In this document: in pieces, positions 24,458 through 35,186 of the stretch
How the letters are laid out: each line of letters begins with the position of its first letter
Numbering within the stretch: position 1 is the first letter of the stretch
Program-made: the position numbers and the translations under genes
Source: Streptomyces abyssalis
GTDB taxonomy: Bacteria; Actinomycetota; Actinomycetes; Streptomycetales; Streptomycetaceae
Assembly (NCBI RefSeq): GCF_001751365.1
Contig: NZ_LJGT01000040.1
Coordinates: 1,221,696-1,285,695, forward strand
DNA length: 64,000 nt
Reading direction: 5' to 3'
Notes under the pieces: generated by a model
Told to the model about the DNA's origin: nothing
Databases searched by the model: none
The model's input: only the letters and a program-made list of their open reading frames with translations

Positions 24458-24520
24458 GCCGGTTGGCACCTTTCGTGTGAGAAGCAGGGTGACCCGACTG
24501 CGCAGGAGCCCCCCGGCTCA

Positions 24521-24526
24521 AGACTA
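24521..24526 (-). promoter_or_regulatory. Possible uvrA -10 box
   Basis: TAGTCT on the minus strand, with a weak GACACA 18 nt upstream, would give a leader of about 55 nt that includes the AAGGTG ribosome-binding site. Confidence 0.35.
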
Positions 24527-24571
24527 GAGGCGGTGCCGCCCGAGTGTGTCCCGGACCGTGTCGGTACCGCC

Positions 24572-24605
24572 CTCAGAGCTTATAGCACGTGCATTCGATT
24601 CTGAG
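24572..24605. promoter_or_regulatory. 34-bp dyad in the uvrA / mycothiol-type enzyme divergent region
   Basis: Outer arms CTCAGA (24572-24577) and TCTGAG (24600-24605) and an inner palindrome GCACGTGC (24585-24592) share exactly the same centre. This suggests a two-part operator. Confidence 0.4.
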
Positions 24606-24685
24606 CCTCCCTCGCGCAAGTCCCTCGGCTCGTGCCGCTTTCCCCGTCTTCCACCCGGAGGAGTGCCGGGGCTAGCTTGGAGATC

Positions 24686-25417
24686 ATGACGCAGTCAGCG
24701 AACCCCGCCGCCTCCGCTCCCGACCCCGTCGCCGACGCCGCCGCGCTGCGGGCCGCCACCGGCAGGCTCCTCGCCGAAGTCGAGCAGCTCGACGACGCCA
24801 CCGCCGCCAAGCCCTCGCTGCTGCCCGGCTGGACCCGCGGCCATGTGCTGGCCCACCTCGCGCGTAACGCCGACGCCCTGGTGAACGTCTTCGCCGCCCG
24901 GCCGATGTACGCGAGCGCCGAGAGCCGCGACGGCGACATCGAGCGCGACGCCGGACGCAGCGTGGCCGAGCACCTCGCGGATCTGCGCGAGAGCGCCACC
25001 CGCCTCGACGGCGCCTTCGCCGCCCAGAGCGACGCCGCCTGGGAGCGCACCGTGGAACTGCGTAACGGCGTGACGGACCGCGCTTATTCCCTGCCGTTCC
25101 GGCGCTGGATCGAGGTCGAGCTGCACCACGTCGACCTCGGCATCGGCTACGCCATGGACGACCTGCCCGCCACGTTCATCGAGCGCGAACTGGCCAACAT
25201 GGCGCGGCGCTTCTCCGGTCACCCCGGGATCGCCGCGCCCATCGAGCTCCGTACGGAGGACGGCGTCAGCTGGCGTACGGGCGCGGCCGGCGACGACAGC
25301 GCGAAGACCGTCGTCGTCGCCGGAACTCCCACGGCCCTGGTCGCCTGGCTGACGGGGCGCAGCTCCGGCACCGGGCTCTCCGCGCGCGACCCGCTCCCGG
25401 AACTGCCGGCTCTGTAG
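24686..25417 (+). CDS. Maleylpyruvate isomerase family mycothiol-dependent enzyme
   Basis: 243 residues. DinB-like four-helix bundle typical of the mycothiol-dependent isomerase/transferase family: ALRAATGRLLAEVEQLDDATAAKPSLLPGWTRGHVLAHLARNADAL, then RRWIEVELHHVDLGIGY. The three metal-binding histidines and the LPGWTRGHV motif are visible. It ends with the C-terminal SCP2-like segment (VAGTPTALVAWLTGRSSG). Reference enzymes isomerise maleylpyruvate with mycothiol. Many paralogues have unknown substrates. The ATG at 24686 has TAGCTT ending 7 nt upstream, so it is probably leaderless. It is divergent from uvrA. Confidence 0.87.
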   Translation: MTQSANPAASAPDPVADAAALRAATGRLLAEVEQLDDATAAKPSLLPGWTRGHVLAHLARNADALVNVFAARPMYASAESRDGDIERDAGRSVAEHLADLRESATRLDGAFAAQSDAAWERTVELRNGVTDRAYSLPFRRWIEVELHHVDLGIGYAMDDLPATFIERELANMARRFSGHPGIAAPIELRTEDGVSWRTGAAGDDSAKTVVVAGTPTALVAWLTGRSSGTGLSARDPLPELPAL

Positions 25418-25628
25418 TACGGCCGGGTCCTCCGACGGCGCTCGGACGGCGCACCGGCGGCGCTCCGGGGGCGCTCCGGCGGTGCCCGGCGGCGCCACGG
25501 CCATGCCCGTACGCCCCCATGCCCCCGCCCGCCCGCGCGCATCAACGCCCGCGCCCCACCGCATGTCCGCATATCCGCCACGCCGCCGCTCTGGCGCGGC
25601 CCCGTGGGGCACCGCCTAGGCTGTCGTC

Positions 25629-26285
25629 ATGGCTTACACCGGAGAGGTGCAGGTCGGGGGACCTGCCGACGTGCACGAGCTGACCGACCTGATGATCTCC
25701 AAGGTCGCGGTCGGCCCCATGAACAACAACGCCTACCTGCTGCGCTGCCGCAGGACCGGCGAACAGCTGCTGATCGACGCGGCCAACGAACCGGAGACTC
25801 TGCTCGAACTCATCGGCTCCGACGGCATCGGCTCCGTCGTCACCACCCACCGGCACGGCGACCACTGGCAGGCGCTCGGCCCGGTCGTCGAGGCCACGGG
25901 CGCCCGTACGTGCGCCGGCCGCTTCGACGCCGAGGGGATCCCGGTCGCGACGGACGTACTGGTCGAGGACGGGGACACCGTCCGGGTCGGTGAGAACGAG
26001 CTGACCGCACGGCACCTCGTCGGTCACACTCCCGGCTCCATCGCGCTCGTCTACGACGACCCGCACGGGCATCCGCATCTCTTCACCGGCGACTGCCTGT
26101 TCCCCGGCGGCGTCGGCAACACCCACGACGACCCCGAGGCGTTCGCGAGCCTGCTCCACGACGTCGAGACCAAGCTCTTCGCCCAACTCCCCGACGAGAC
26201 CTGGGTCTACCCCGGCCACGGCGGTGACACGACCCTGGGCGCCGAGCGCCCCAGCCTCGCCGAGTGGCGCGAGCGCGGCTGGTGA
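25629..26285 (+). CDS. MBL-fold metallo-hydrolase (glyoxalase II-like)
   Basis: 218 residues. Metal motif H74-x-H76-x-D78-H79 (THRHGDHW), then VGHTPGSIAL, FTGDCLFPGGVG and PGHGGDTTLG supply the remaining zinc ligands. Size and motifs resemble glyoxalase II-type thioesterases. Given the mycothiol-type neighbour, it may hydrolyse a mycothiol thioester, which is inference from context. TAGGCT ends 6 nt before the ATG, with no ribosome-binding site. The 211-bp region upstream (25418-25628) is a GC-rich stretch of imperfect GGCGCTCCGG-like repeats without an ORF I can support. Confidence 0.87.
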   Translation: MAYTGEVQVGGPADVHELTDLMISKVAVGPMNNNAYLLRCRRTGEQLLIDAANEPETLLELIGSDGIGSVVTTHRHGDHWQALGPVVEATGARTCAGRFDAEGIPVATDVLVEDGDTVRVGENELTARHLVGHTPGSIALVYDDPHGHPHLFTGDCLFPGGVGNTHDDPEAFASLLHDVETKLFAQLPDETWVYPGHGGDTTLGAERPSLAEWRERGW

Positions 26286-26367
26286 CACGGCCGGTCTGAC
26301 GGTGCGGCAGCGCAGGGCCGCCGCACGTCGCCGCTGACAGGCCGGGCACCGGCGGCAGGCAGCGGGG

Positions 26368-26390
26368 CTGTCATCGCACGGACGTAGGCT
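26368..26390 (+). promoter_or_regulatory. Candidate DNA-damage promoter of uvrC (degenerate)
   Basis: CTGTCATCG, exactly 8 nt, TAGGCT (26385-26390), then 7 nt to the ATG. It matches 6 of 9 upstream positions of TTGTCRGTG with the correct spacing. The -10 itself is strong and implies a leaderless message. Confidence 0.45.
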
Positions 26391-26397
26391 GTGCGGC

Positions 26398-28407
26398 ATG
26401 GCAGACCCCTCCACCTACCGTCCCGAACCGGGTGAGATCCCCGACTCACCGGGGGTCTACCGGTTCCGGGACGAGCACCGACGGGTGATCTACGTCGGGA
26501 AGGCCAAGAGCCTGCGCCAGCGGCTCGCGAACTACTTCCAGGACCTGGCCGGGCTCCATGTGCGTACCCGCACCATGGTCACGACCGCCGCCTCGGTGGA
26601 GTGGACGGTGGTCTCCACGGAGGTCGAGGCCCTCCAGCTGGAGTACTCCTGGATCAAGGAGTTCGACCCCCGCTTCAACGTCAAGTACCGCGACGACAAG
26701 AGCTATCCGTCCCTCGCGGTGACCCTCAACGAGGAGTATCCGAGGGTCCAGGTGATGCGCGGCCCGAAGAAGAAGGGCGTGCGCTACTTCGGTCCGTACG
26801 CACACGCGTGGGCGATCCGCGAGACCGTCGACCTGATGCTGCGTGCGTTTCCCGTACGCACATGCTCGGCCGGTGTGTTCAAGCGCTCCGCCCAGATCGG
26901 CCGCCCCTGCCTGCTCGGGTACATCGGCAAGTGCTGCGCACCTTGCGTCGGCCGCGTCACCGCGGAGGAGCACCGCGAACTGGCCGAGGAGTTCTGCGAC
27001 TTCGTCGCCGGGCACACGGGCTCGTACCTGCGCCGCCTGGAACGCGAGATGAAACAGGCGTCCGAGGAGATGGAGTACGAGAAGGCGGCACGCCTGCGCG
27101 ACGACATGGACGCTCTGAAGCGCGCCATGGAGAAGAGCGCCGTGGTCCTCGCGGACGCCACCGACGCCGACCTGATCGCCGTCGCCGAGGACGAGCTGGA
27201 GGCAGCGGTCCAGATCTTCCATGTGCGCGGCGGCCGCGTGCGGGGCCAGCGCGGCTGGGTCACCGACAAGGTCGAGGAGATCGCCACACCGGAACTGGTC
27301 GAGCATGCGCTCCAGCAGCTCTACGGCGAGGAGAGCGGCGAGGGCGTCCCCAAGGAGGTCCTGGTCCCCGCGCTTCCCGAGCCTCCGGAGCCGGCCGCGC
27401 AGTGGCTGGGCGAACGCCGCGGCTCCGCCGTCAGCCTGCGCGTCCCGCAGCGTGGCGACAAGCGGGCCCTGATGGAGACGGTGGAGCGCAACGCACAGCA
27501 GGCACTCGCCCTGCACAAGACCAAGCGCGCGTCCGACCTCACGACCCGCTCGCGTGCGCTGGAGGAGATCGCCGAGGGCCTCGGCCTGGACTCGGCGCCA
27601 CTGCGCATCGAGTGCTTCGACATCTCCCACTTCCAGGGCGACGACGTGGTCGCGTCCATGGTCGTCTTCGAGGACGGCCTCGCCCGCAAGAGCGAGTACC
27701 GCCGCTTCCAGATCAAGTCGGTCGCCGGTCAGGACGACGTACGTTCGATGCACGAGGTCGTCAGCCGCCGCTTCCGTCGCTATCTCCAGGAGAAGCGCCG
27801 CACGGGCGAGTGGGGCGGCGAGGGCGAGGAGCCCGCCGAGGGCGAGGGCCCGGAGCCCGCGGAGGGCTCCGCCGCGGGCGCCGGAGCGCGTGACGAGGAC
27901 GGCAGGCCCAGAAAGTTCGCCTACCCGCCCCAGCTCATCGTTGTGGACGGCGGCCGCCCGCAGGTCGCAGCGGCGCGCAGCGCGATGGACGAGCTGGGCA
28001 TCGACGACGTCGCCGTCTGCGGGCTCGCCAAGCGCCTCGAAGAGGTGTGGCTGCCGGAGGAGGAGGATCCACTCGTGCTGCCCCGCACGAGTGAGGGCCT
28101 GTATCTCCTTCAGCGAGTACGTGACGAGGCGCACCGCTTCGCGATCAGGTATCAGCGCAGCAAACGCTCGAAGTCGCTGAAGGCGAGCCCGCTCGACGCC
28201 GTCCCCGGCCTGGGGGCCTCCCGCAAGCAGGCGCTGCTGAAGCATTTCGGGTCCCTGAAGCGGCTCCGCGCGGCGACCGTCGAGGAGATCTGCGAGGTGC
28301 CGGGAGTGGGCCGCAAGACGGCGGAGACCGTAGCCGCCGCGCTTGTCACGAAGTCTTCCGGGCCGGCCGTGAACACAGCGACCGGTGAGATCGTTGAAGA
28401 AGAGTGA
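26398..28407 (+). CDS. uvrC: Excinuclease ABC subunit UvrC
   Basis: 669 residues. Dual-incision nuclease. N-terminal GIY-YIG-type domain ([31 protein letters not shown]), a cysteine cluster ([17 protein letters not shown]), a UVR domain ([23 protein letters not shown], about 218-240) and an RNase-H-like endonuclease domain ([35 protein letters not shown]). A C-terminal tandem helix-hairpin-helix follows ([34 protein letters not shown]). A Gly/Glu/Pro-rich insertion of about 40 residues (about 470-505) interrupts the endonuclease domain. Its stop is 25 nt before rapZ. Confidence 0.97.
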   Translation: MADPSTYRPEPGEIPDSPGVYRFRDEHRRVIYVGKAKSLRQRLANYFQDLAGLHVRTRTMVTTAASVEWTVVSTEVEALQLEYSWIKEFDPRFNVKYRDDKSYPSLAVTLNEEYPRVQVMRGPKKKGVRYFGPYAHAWAIRETVDLMLRAFPVRTCSAGVFKRSAQIGRPCLLGYIGKCCAPCVGRVTAEEHRELAEEFCDFVAGHTGSYLRRLEREMKQASEEMEYEKAARLRDDMDALKRAMEKSAVVLADATDADLIAVAEDELEAAVQIFHVRGGRVRGQRGWVTDKVEEIATPELVEHALQQLYGEESGEGVPKEVLVPALPEPPEPAAQWLGERRGSAVSLRVPQRGDKRALMETVERNAQQALALHKTKRASDLTTRSRALEEIAEGLGLDSAPLRIECFDISHFQGDDVVASMVVFEDGLARKSEYRRFQIKSVAGQDDVRSMHEVVSRRFRRYLQEKRRTGEWGGEGEEPAEGEGPEPAEGSAAGAGARDEDGRPRKFAYPPQLIVVDGGRPQVAAARSAMDELGIDDVAVCGLAKRLEEVWLPEEEDPLVLPRTSEGLYLLQRVRDEAHRFAIRYQRSKRSKSLKASPLDAVPGLGASRKQALLKHFGSLKRLRAATVEEICEVPGVGRKTAETVAAALVTKSSGPAVNTATGEIVEEE

Positions 28408-28432
28408 GTCACGAGGACGGGGGGCGGAGAGC

Positions 28433-29461
28433 ATGAGCAGCGAGCAGGAGCAAGAACAGGCCAGAGACGCCGGCCGGGCCGGAGAACCGGCGCAGCCGGT
28501 CCCCGGCACAGGCACGGGCACAGGCGCGGGCAGAGCCACCGGTGCGGACACAGCCACGGGGGCGGACGCGTCCCCGCTCACGGACGCCGCCGGGGAGACC
28601 GTGATCCCGGAACTTGTGATCATCTCCGGCATGTCCGGCGCCGGACGCAGCACCGCCGCCAAGTGCCTGGAGGACCTCGGCTGGTTCGTGGTCGACAACC
28701 TCCCGCCCGAGCTGATCCCCACCATGGTCGACCTGGGGGCGCGCTCGCAGGGCAACGTCGCCCGCATCGCCGTCGTCGTCGACGTCCGGGGGCGGAGCTT
28801 CTTCGACAACCTCAAGGAGTCCCTGGCGGACCTCTCCCAGCGGCAGGTCAAGCGCCGCATCGTCTACCTGGAGGCGAGCGACGAGGCGCTCGTACGCCGC
28901 TTCGAGTCGGTGCGCCGCCCTCACCCGCTGCAGGGCGACGGCCGGATCGTCGACGGCATCGCGGCCGAGCGCGACCTGCTGCGGGAGCTGCGCGGCGACG
29001 CCGACATGGTCATCGACACCTCCGGCCTGAACGTCCACGAGCTGCGGGCCAAGCTCGACGCCCGCTTCGCGGGCGAGGAGGAGCCCGAACTCCGCGCCAC
29101 GGTGATGTCTTTCGGGTACAAGTACGGGCTTCCCGTTGACGCCGATCTCGTCGCCGACTGCCGCTTCCTCCCCAACCCTCACTGGGTCCCGGAGCTGCGC
29201 CCTTACAACGGCACGAGCGAAGAGGTATCCGACTACGTCTTCGACCAGCCGGGCGCGAAGGAGTTCCTGGACCGCTACGCCGAACTGCTCCAGCTCGTCG
29301 CCGCCGGGTACCGCAGGGAGGGCAAGCGCTACGTCACCGTCGCGGTCGGCTGCACGGGCGGAAAGCACCGCAGCGTCGCCGTCTCGGAGAAGCTGGCCCG
29401 CCGGCTCTCCGACGCCGGCGTGGAGACCGTCGTGGTGCACCGCGACATGGGACGTGAATGA
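28433..29461 (+). CDS. rapZ: RNase adapter protein RapZ (RapZ/YvcJ family)
   Basis: 342 residues. A low-complexity Gly/Thr/Ala N-terminal extension of about 57 residues, unusual for the family, leads to a P-loop region GMSGAGRST (66-74). The Lys is replaced by Arg72, as I recall for actinobacterial members. The rest follows the family: WFVVDNLPPELIP, VVVDVRGR, RRFESVRRPHPL, and a C-terminal domain with FGYKYGLP and VGCTGGKHRSVAVSEKLAR. E. coli RapZ controls glmS mRNA through a small RNA. In Actinobacteria the role is unclear. ATG with GGAG 3 nt away. First of rapZ-yvcK-whiA. Confidence 0.93.
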   Translation: MSSEQEQEQARDAGRAGEPAQPVPGTGTGTGAGRATGADTATGADASPLTDAAGETVIPELVIISGMSGAGRSTAAKCLEDLGWFVVDNLPPELIPTMVDLGARSQGNVARIAVVVDVRGRSFFDNLKESLADLSQRQVKRRIVYLEASDEALVRRFESVRRPHPLQGDGRIVDGIAAERDLLRELRGDADMVIDTSGLNVHELRAKLDARFAGEEEPELRATVMSFGYKYGLPVDADLVADCRFLPNPHWVPELRPYNGTSEEVSDYVFDQPGAKEFLDRYAELLQLVAAGYRREGKRYVTVAVGCTGGKHRSVAVSEKLARRLSDAGVETVVVHRDMGRE

Positions 29462-29478
29462 GGACGTGAGAAGCGCGA

Positions 29479-30531
29479 ATGCCTCGTAGGACCATCCGGC
29501 TGCGGCGTCCGGTGAACACACGCACGGCACGGCAGGGCGCCCAGCCGAAGGTCGTGGCACTCGGCGGCGGCGCGGGCCTGTCCGCGTCGCTCACCGCACT
29601 GCGCCGCATCACAGGAGACCTCACCGCCGTCGTGACCGTCGCCGACGACGGCGGCTCCAGCGGCCGGCTCCGCGACGAGCTCGGCGTGCTGCCCCCCGGC
29701 GACCTGCGCAAGGCGCTCGCGGCGCTGTGCGGCGACGACGAGTGGGGCCGCACCTGGGCGGAGGTGGTCCAGCACCGGTTCGTCAGCCGGGGCGACCTGC
29801 ACGACCACGCGGTGGGGAATCTGCTGATCGTCGCGCTCTGGGAGCAGCTCGGCGACCACGTCCAGGCCCTCGACCTGGTGGGCAAGCTGCTCGGGGCGCA
29901 CGGCAGGGTGCTGCCGATGTCCGCGGTCCCGCTGGAGCTCCAGGCACTGGTGCGCGGCCACGACCCGGAGCGCCCCGACGAGGTCTCGACCGTACGGGGC
30001 CAGGCCACGGTCGCCCTGACCCGGGGCGAGGTGCAGCAGGTCCATCTCGTTCCGCACGACCCGCCCGCCGTCACCGAGGCGGTCAAGGCCGTGCTCGACG
30101 CGGACTGGGTCGTACTGGGCCCCGGCTCCTGGTTCTCCTCGGTGATCCCGCACCTGCTCGTCCCTGAACTGCTCGACGCCCTGACGCAGACCAAGGCCCG
30201 CAAGGTGCTCTCGCTGAACCTCGCTCCGCAGCCCGGAGAAACAGAAGGCTTCTCCCCGCAGCGTCATTTGGACGTTTTGGCCCGACACGCCCCTAAACTC
30301 GCCTTCGACGTGGTGCTGGCCGACGAGAACGCCGTTCCCGACCGGGATTCCCTGTGTCAGGCCGCCGAGAGGCTCGGAGCGACGGCTCAGCTGTCACCGG
30401 TCGCGGCGGCCGGAGGTGCCGCCCAGGGCGAAGGCCCCGGGGGAGGTGCAGCCAGGCACGATCCGGAGCTGCTGGCCGCCGCGTACGACCGTATTTTTCG
30501 GATGCATGGAAGGATCGGCCCATGGCGATGA
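29479..30531 (+). CDS. yvcK: Gluconeogenesis factor YvcK (CofD-like)
   Basis: 350 residues. CofD/YvcK Rossmann fold: [59 protein letters not shown] is diagnostic, followed by [11 protein letters not shown] and [20 protein letters not shown]. YvcK binds UDP-sugars and is needed for growth on gluconeogenic carbon and for cell-wall homeostasis in Bacillus and mycobacteria. An Ala/Gly insert precedes the C-terminal helix. It lies 17 nt after rapZ and overlaps whiA by 10 nt, so the three genes are almost certainly co-transcribed. Confidence 0.94.
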   Translation: MPRRTIRLRRPVNTRTARQGAQPKVVALGGGAGLSASLTALRRITGDLTAVVTVADDGGSSGRLRDELGVLPPGDLRKALAALCGDDEWGRTWAEVVQHRFVSRGDLHDHAVGNLLIVALWEQLGDHVQALDLVGKLLGAHGRVLPMSAVPLELQALVRGHDPERPDEVSTVRGQATVALTRGEVQQVHLVPHDPPAVTEAVKAVLDADWVVLGPGSWFSSVIPHLLVPELLDALTQTKARKVLSLNLAPQPGETEGFSPQRHLDVLARHAPKLAFDVVLADENAVPDRDSLCQAAERLGATAQLSPVAAAGGAAQGEGPGGGAARHDPELLAAAYDRIFRMHGRIGPWR

Positions 30532-31499
30532 CGGCTGCAGTGAAGGACGAGATCTCCCGGCTCCCCGTCACCCGGACCTGCTGCCGGAAGTCCGAGGTCT
30601 CGTCGATCCTGCGGTTCGCGGGCGGCCTGCACCTGGTGAGCGGGCGGATCGTGATCGAGGCGGAGCTCGATACGGGCATCGCGGCCCGCCGCCTGCGCAA
30701 GGACGTTCTGGAGATCTTCGGACACAGCTCCGACCTGGTCGTGATGGCGCCGGGCGGCCTCCGCCGCGGCAGCCGCTACGTCGTACGGGTCGTGGCCGGC
30801 GGCGACCAGCTCGCACGCCAGACGGGGCTGGTGGACAGTCGCGGACGCCCGATCCGCGGCCTTCCGCCGCAGGTGGTCTCGGGGGCCACCTGCGACGCCG
30901 AGGCCGCCTGGCGCGGTGCGTTCCTCGCGCACGGATCGCTGACCGAACCGGGCCGCAGCTCGTCGCTGGAGGTCACTTGTCCCGGCCCGGAGGCGGCGCT
31001 GGCACTCGTCGGTGCGGCGCGCAGGCTCCAGATCGCGGCGAAGGCACGCGAGGTGCGCGGCGTGGACCGCGTCGTCGTCCGTGACGGTGACGCCATCGGC
31101 GCCCTCTTGACGCGGCTCGGCGCCCACGAGTCCGTGCTGGCGTGGGAGGAGCGGCGGATGCGCCGCGAGGTCCGCGCCACCGCCAACCGCCTGGCCAACT
31201 TCGACGACGCCAACCTGCGCCGTTCGGCGCGCGCGGCCGTCGCTGCGGGCGCGCGCGTGCAGCGTGCGCTGGAGATCCTCGCCGACGACGTGCCCGAGCA
31301 CCTGGCCGCGGCGGGCCGCCTGCGCATGGACCACAAGCAGGCCTCGCTTGAGGAGCTGGGCGCTCTGGCCGATCCGCCGCTGACGAAGGACGCCGTCGCC
31401 GGCCGTATCCGCCGGCTCCTGGCGATGGCCGACAAGCGCGCTCAGGACCTGGGCATTCCGGGCACGGAGACGAGCCTCACCGAAGAGATGGTGGGCTGA
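30522..31499 (+). CDS. whiA: Sporulation transcription regulator WhiA
   Basis: 325 residues. N-terminal LAGLIDADG-homing-endonuclease-like half ([44 protein letters not shown]). C-terminal helix-turn-helix ([62 protein letters not shown]). WhiA works with WhiB to start sporulation septation in Streptomyces. The ATG at 30522 overlaps the yvcK end. Two codons later, ATG at 30528 forms an ATGA overlap with the yvcK stop and is an alternative. GGAAGG lies upstream of 30522. Confidence 0.97.
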   Translation: MAMTAAVKDEISRLPVTRTCCRKSEVSSILRFAGGLHLVSGRIVIEAELDTGIAARRLRKDVLEIFGHSSDLVVMAPGGLRRGSRYVVRVVAGGDQLARQTGLVDSRGRPIRGLPPQVVSGATCDAEAAWRGAFLAHGSLTEPGRSSSLEVTCPGPEAALALVGAARRLQIAAKAREVRGVDRVVVRDGDAIGALLTRLGAHESVLAWEERRMRREVRATANRLANFDDANLRRSARAAVAAGARVQRALEILADDVPEHLAAAGRLRMDHKQASLEELGALADPPLTKDAVAGRIRRLLAMADKRAQDLGIPGTETSLTEEMVG

Positions 31500-31518
31500 C
31501 CTCTCCCCCCAGGTCCTC

Positions 31519-31533
31519 GGGGCCTGGGGCCCC
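31519..31533 (+). terminator. Short hairpin after whiA
   Basis: GGGGCC-TGG-GGCCCC, a 6-bp perfect stem with a 3-nt loop flanked by AGGT and ACCT, starts 20 nt after the whiA stop. Confidence 0.5.
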
Positions 31534-31690
31534 ACCTCGTCCCTCTGGCTCGGGTGCCTCCACCTCCGTTACAGGGGTGCGCCGCGTGCCCCGGGGCGTC
31601 CGCGCTCCCCGGCTGCGCCCCTTCCGGCCGCCCCGCGTCCCGGCCCGTGGACGGCGGGTGGCCGATGTCACCGTAAAGAGTGGAGCGCGG

Positions 31691-32773
<1,083 letters not shown>

Positions 32774-32817
32774 GCACTCCCGAACACGAGGCCGGGCAGC
32801 GCCGGGAGATGGCAGAC

Positions 32818-32867
32818 CGTGGCAGGGCTCGCAGGGCGCGACGACGCGCCCTGCGAGCCCTGCCACG
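32818..32867 (+). terminator. 23-bp perfect hairpin between gap and pgk
   Basis: 32818-32840 and 32845-32867 are exact inverted complements with a 4-nt ACGA loop. It sits in the 149-nt spacer, 44 nt after the gap stop and 55 nt before the pgk start. It may act as a partial terminator or a 3'-end stabiliser that sets gap above pgk-tpiA expression. Confidence 0.8.
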
Positions 32868-32922
32868 TGAGTACGGCCGTGCGACAACGAGGGCCTGAAC
32901 TCCAAGGAGAGCACCAGCAAGC

Positions 32923-34137
32923 ATGAAGACGATCGACGAACTCATCGCCGGGGGAGTGGGCGGCAAGCGGGTCTTCGTCCGCGCCGACCTGAACGTCCCG
33001 CTCGACGGCGAGAACATCACCGACGACGGCCGCATCAGGGCCGCCGTACCCACCATCCGCAAGCTGGCCGACGGCGGTGCGCGCGTCGTCGTCGCCTCGC
33101 ACCTCGGCCGGCCCAAGGGAGCGCCCGACCCGCAGTTCTCGCTCGCGCCCGTCGCGAAGCGGCTCGGTGAACTCCTCGGCAAGGACGTCGAGTTCGCGTC
33201 CGACACGGTCGGCGACAGCGCGAAGGCCGCGGTGGAGGCGAGCGCCGACGGCGGCGTGACGCTCCTTGAGAACCTGCGCTTCAACGCCGGGGAGACCAGC
33301 AAGGACGACGCCGAGCGTGCGGCCTTCGCCGGTGAACTCGCCGCGCTGGCCGACCTCTACGTCGGCGACGGCTTCGGCGCCGTGCACCGCAGGCACGCCT
33401 CCGTCTACGACCTTCCGGCGCGTCTGCCGCACGCCGCCGGCGGCCTCATCGCCACCGAGGTGGGGGTGCTCAAGAAGCTCACCGAGGACGTGGAACGCCC
33501 GTACGCGGTGGTGCTCGGCGGTGCGAAGGTCTCGGACAAGCTGGGCGTCATCGAGCACCTCCTGCACAAGGCCGACCGCATCCTCATCGGCGGCGGCATG
33601 GCGTACACCTTCCTCAAGGCCCAGGGCCACGAGGTCGGCGGTTCGCTGCTGCAGGAGGACCAGATCCCCGCCGTCAAGGGCTACCTGGAGCAGGCGGAGA
33701 AACTGGGCGTCGAGTTCGTGCTGCCCGTTGACGTGCTGGCGGCGGAGAGCTTCCCCGACCTGAAGACGAAGGCGCCGGCCGGGCCCTCCACCGTCCCCGT
33801 CAGCGCGATCCCGGCGGGACTGATGGGCCTGGACATCGGGCCGGAGACCCGGGAGCTGTACGCCGCGAAGCTCGCCGACGCCGCGACCGTCTTCTGGAAC
33901 GGCCCGATGGGTGTCTTCGAGCACCCCGACTACGCCGCCGGCACCAGCGCCGTCGCCCGGGCGCTGCTGGACAGCGGCTCCTTCAACGTCGTCGGCGGTG
34001 GCGACAGCGCCGCCGCCGTACGCCTGCTCGGCTTCGACGAGAACGCATTCGGCCACATCTCGACCGGCGGCGGCGCCAGCCTCGAATACCTCGAAGGCAA
34101 GACATTGCCCGGCCTCGCCGCACTGGAGGATTCGTGA
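32923..34137 (+). CDS. pgk: Phosphoglycerate kinase
   Basis: 404 residues, normal length. Signatures [33 protein letters not shown], the hinge and nucleotide site [26 protein letters not shown] and [10 protein letters not shown]...[13 protein letters not shown]. Makes ATP from 1,3-bisphosphoglycerate. ATG at 32923 has AAGGAGAG about 12 nt upstream, a slightly long spacing. Followed 94 nt later by tpiA. Confidence 0.98.
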   Translation: MKTIDELIAGGVGGKRVFVRADLNVPLDGENITDDGRIRAAVPTIRKLADGGARVVVASHLGRPKGAPDPQFSLAPVAKRLGELLGKDVEFASDTVGDSAKAAVEASADGGVTLLENLRFNAGETSKDDAERAAFAGELAALADLYVGDGFGAVHRRHASVYDLPARLPHAAGGLIATEVGVLKKLTEDVERPYAVVLGGAKVSDKLGVIEHLLHKADRILIGGGMAYTFLKAQGHEVGGSLLQEDQIPAVKGYLEQAEKLGVEFVLPVDVLAAESFPDLKTKAPAGPSTVPVSAIPAGLMGLDIGPETRELYAAKLADAATVFWNGPMGVFEHPDYAAGTSAVARALLDSGSFNVVGGGDSAAAVRLLGFDENAFGHISTGGGASLEYLEGKTLPGLAALEDS

Positions 34138-34231
34138 GCGACGCGCGTGCGGCCGCCCAGCCGCAGGCGGCAACTCTGCCCGCACCTCCGCACCGCAGGG
34201 GCGGAGAAGCGAACAATGGAGGACCGACCCC

Positions 34232-35008
34232 GTGACCACCCGCACCCCGCTGATGGCGGGCAACTGGAAGATGAACCTCAACCACCTCGAGGCCATCGCC
34301 CACGTGCAGAAGCTCGCCTTCGCCCTGACGGACAAGGACCACGCGGCCGTCGAGGTCGCGGTTCTGCCGCCGTTCACCGACCTGCGCTCCGTCCAGACCC
34401 TGGTCGACGGCGACAAGCTGAAGATCAAGTACGGGTCCCAGGACGTGTCCGCGCACGCCTCCGGCGCGTACACCGGAGAGATCTCCGGCGCGATGCTCGC
34501 CAAGCTGAACTGCTCCTACGTCACCGTCGGCCACTCCGAGCGCCGTCAGTACCACGGCGAGGACGAGCCGCTGGTCAACGCGAAGGTGAAGGCGGCCTTC
34601 GAACACGACCTGACGCCGATCCTGTGCGTCGGCGAAGAGCTCCCCGTGCGCGAGGAGGGCAACCACGTCGCGCACACCCTCGCCCAGGTCGACGGCGCGC
34701 TGAAGGACGTGACCGCCGAGCAGGCGGCCACCATCGTGATCGCCTACGAGCCGGTGTGGGCCATCGGCACGGGCAAGACCTGCGGTGCGGAGGACGCACA
34801 GGAGGTCTGCGGCGCCGTCCGCGGCCGCCTCGCCGAGCTGTACGGGCAGCAGACCGCCGACGCCGTCCGCATCCAGTACGGCGGCTCGGTGAAGTCCGGC
34901 AACGTCGCCCAGATCATGGCGCAGCCCGACATCGACGGTGCGCTGGTGGGCGGTGCCTCCCTGGACGCGGAGGAGTTCGTCAAGATCGTGCGTTTCCGCG
35001 ACCAGTGA
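34232..35008 (+). CDS. tpiA: Triose-phosphate isomerase
   Basis: 258 residues. Catalytic residues are visible as Lys13 (AGNWKMN), the His in VGHSERR and the Glu in [11 protein letters not shown]. Phosphate-binding loops [10 protein letters not shown] and GALVGGASL are intact. GTG at 34232 with GGAGG 9 nt upstream. The longer frame from 33911 overlaps pgk and is not used. A hairpin at 35037-35059 probably ends the glycolytic unit. Confidence 0.98.
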   Translation: MTTRTPLMAGNWKMNLNHLEAIAHVQKLAFALTDKDHAAVEVAVLPPFTDLRSVQTLVDGDKLKIKYGSQDVSAHASGAYTGEISGAMLAKLNCSYVTVGHSERRQYHGEDEPLVNAKVKAAFEHDLTPILCVGEELPVREEGNHVAHTLAQVDGALKDVTAEQAATIVIAYEPVWAIGTGKTCGAEDAQEVCGAVRGRLAELYGQQTADAVRIQYGGSVKSGNVAQIMAQPDIDGALVGGASLDAEEFVKIVRFRDQ

Positions 35009-35036
35009 ACTGACCGGTGCCCCGACCGGTGGCACA

Positions 35037-35059
35037 CCCCGGCACGAGCAGAGCCGGGG
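35037..35059 (+). terminator. Terminator after tpiA
   Basis: CCCCGGC and GCCGGGG form a 7-bp stem with a 9-nt loop, 28 nt after the tpiA stop. Confidence 0.55.
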
Positions 35060-35080
35060 CGTCCCCGAAAGGGCAGCCGT

Positions 35081-35110
35081 ATGACGCCGGGCCCCGGCCC
35101 GTCGTACCCT
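35081..35110 (+). promoter_or_regulatory. Candidate secG promoter
   Basis: -35 ATGACG (35081-35086), 18-nt spacer, -10 TACCCT (35105-35110). It lies about 75 nt upstream of the secG GTG and downstream of the tpiA terminator. Confidence 0.45.
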
Positions 35111-35186
35111 GTCGGGGGCCGGGCCCGCGTCCGGCCCCCCCACATGTGAAGTAGTCCCGCCGAAGTCCGAGAGAGTTGGTCCAGCC

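Noticed and set aside
21230-24604. 1124-residue plus-strand ORF opposite uvrA
   Set aside because: Antisense shadow of uvrA with the composition of a GC-rich mirror frame, no family motifs and no start signals.
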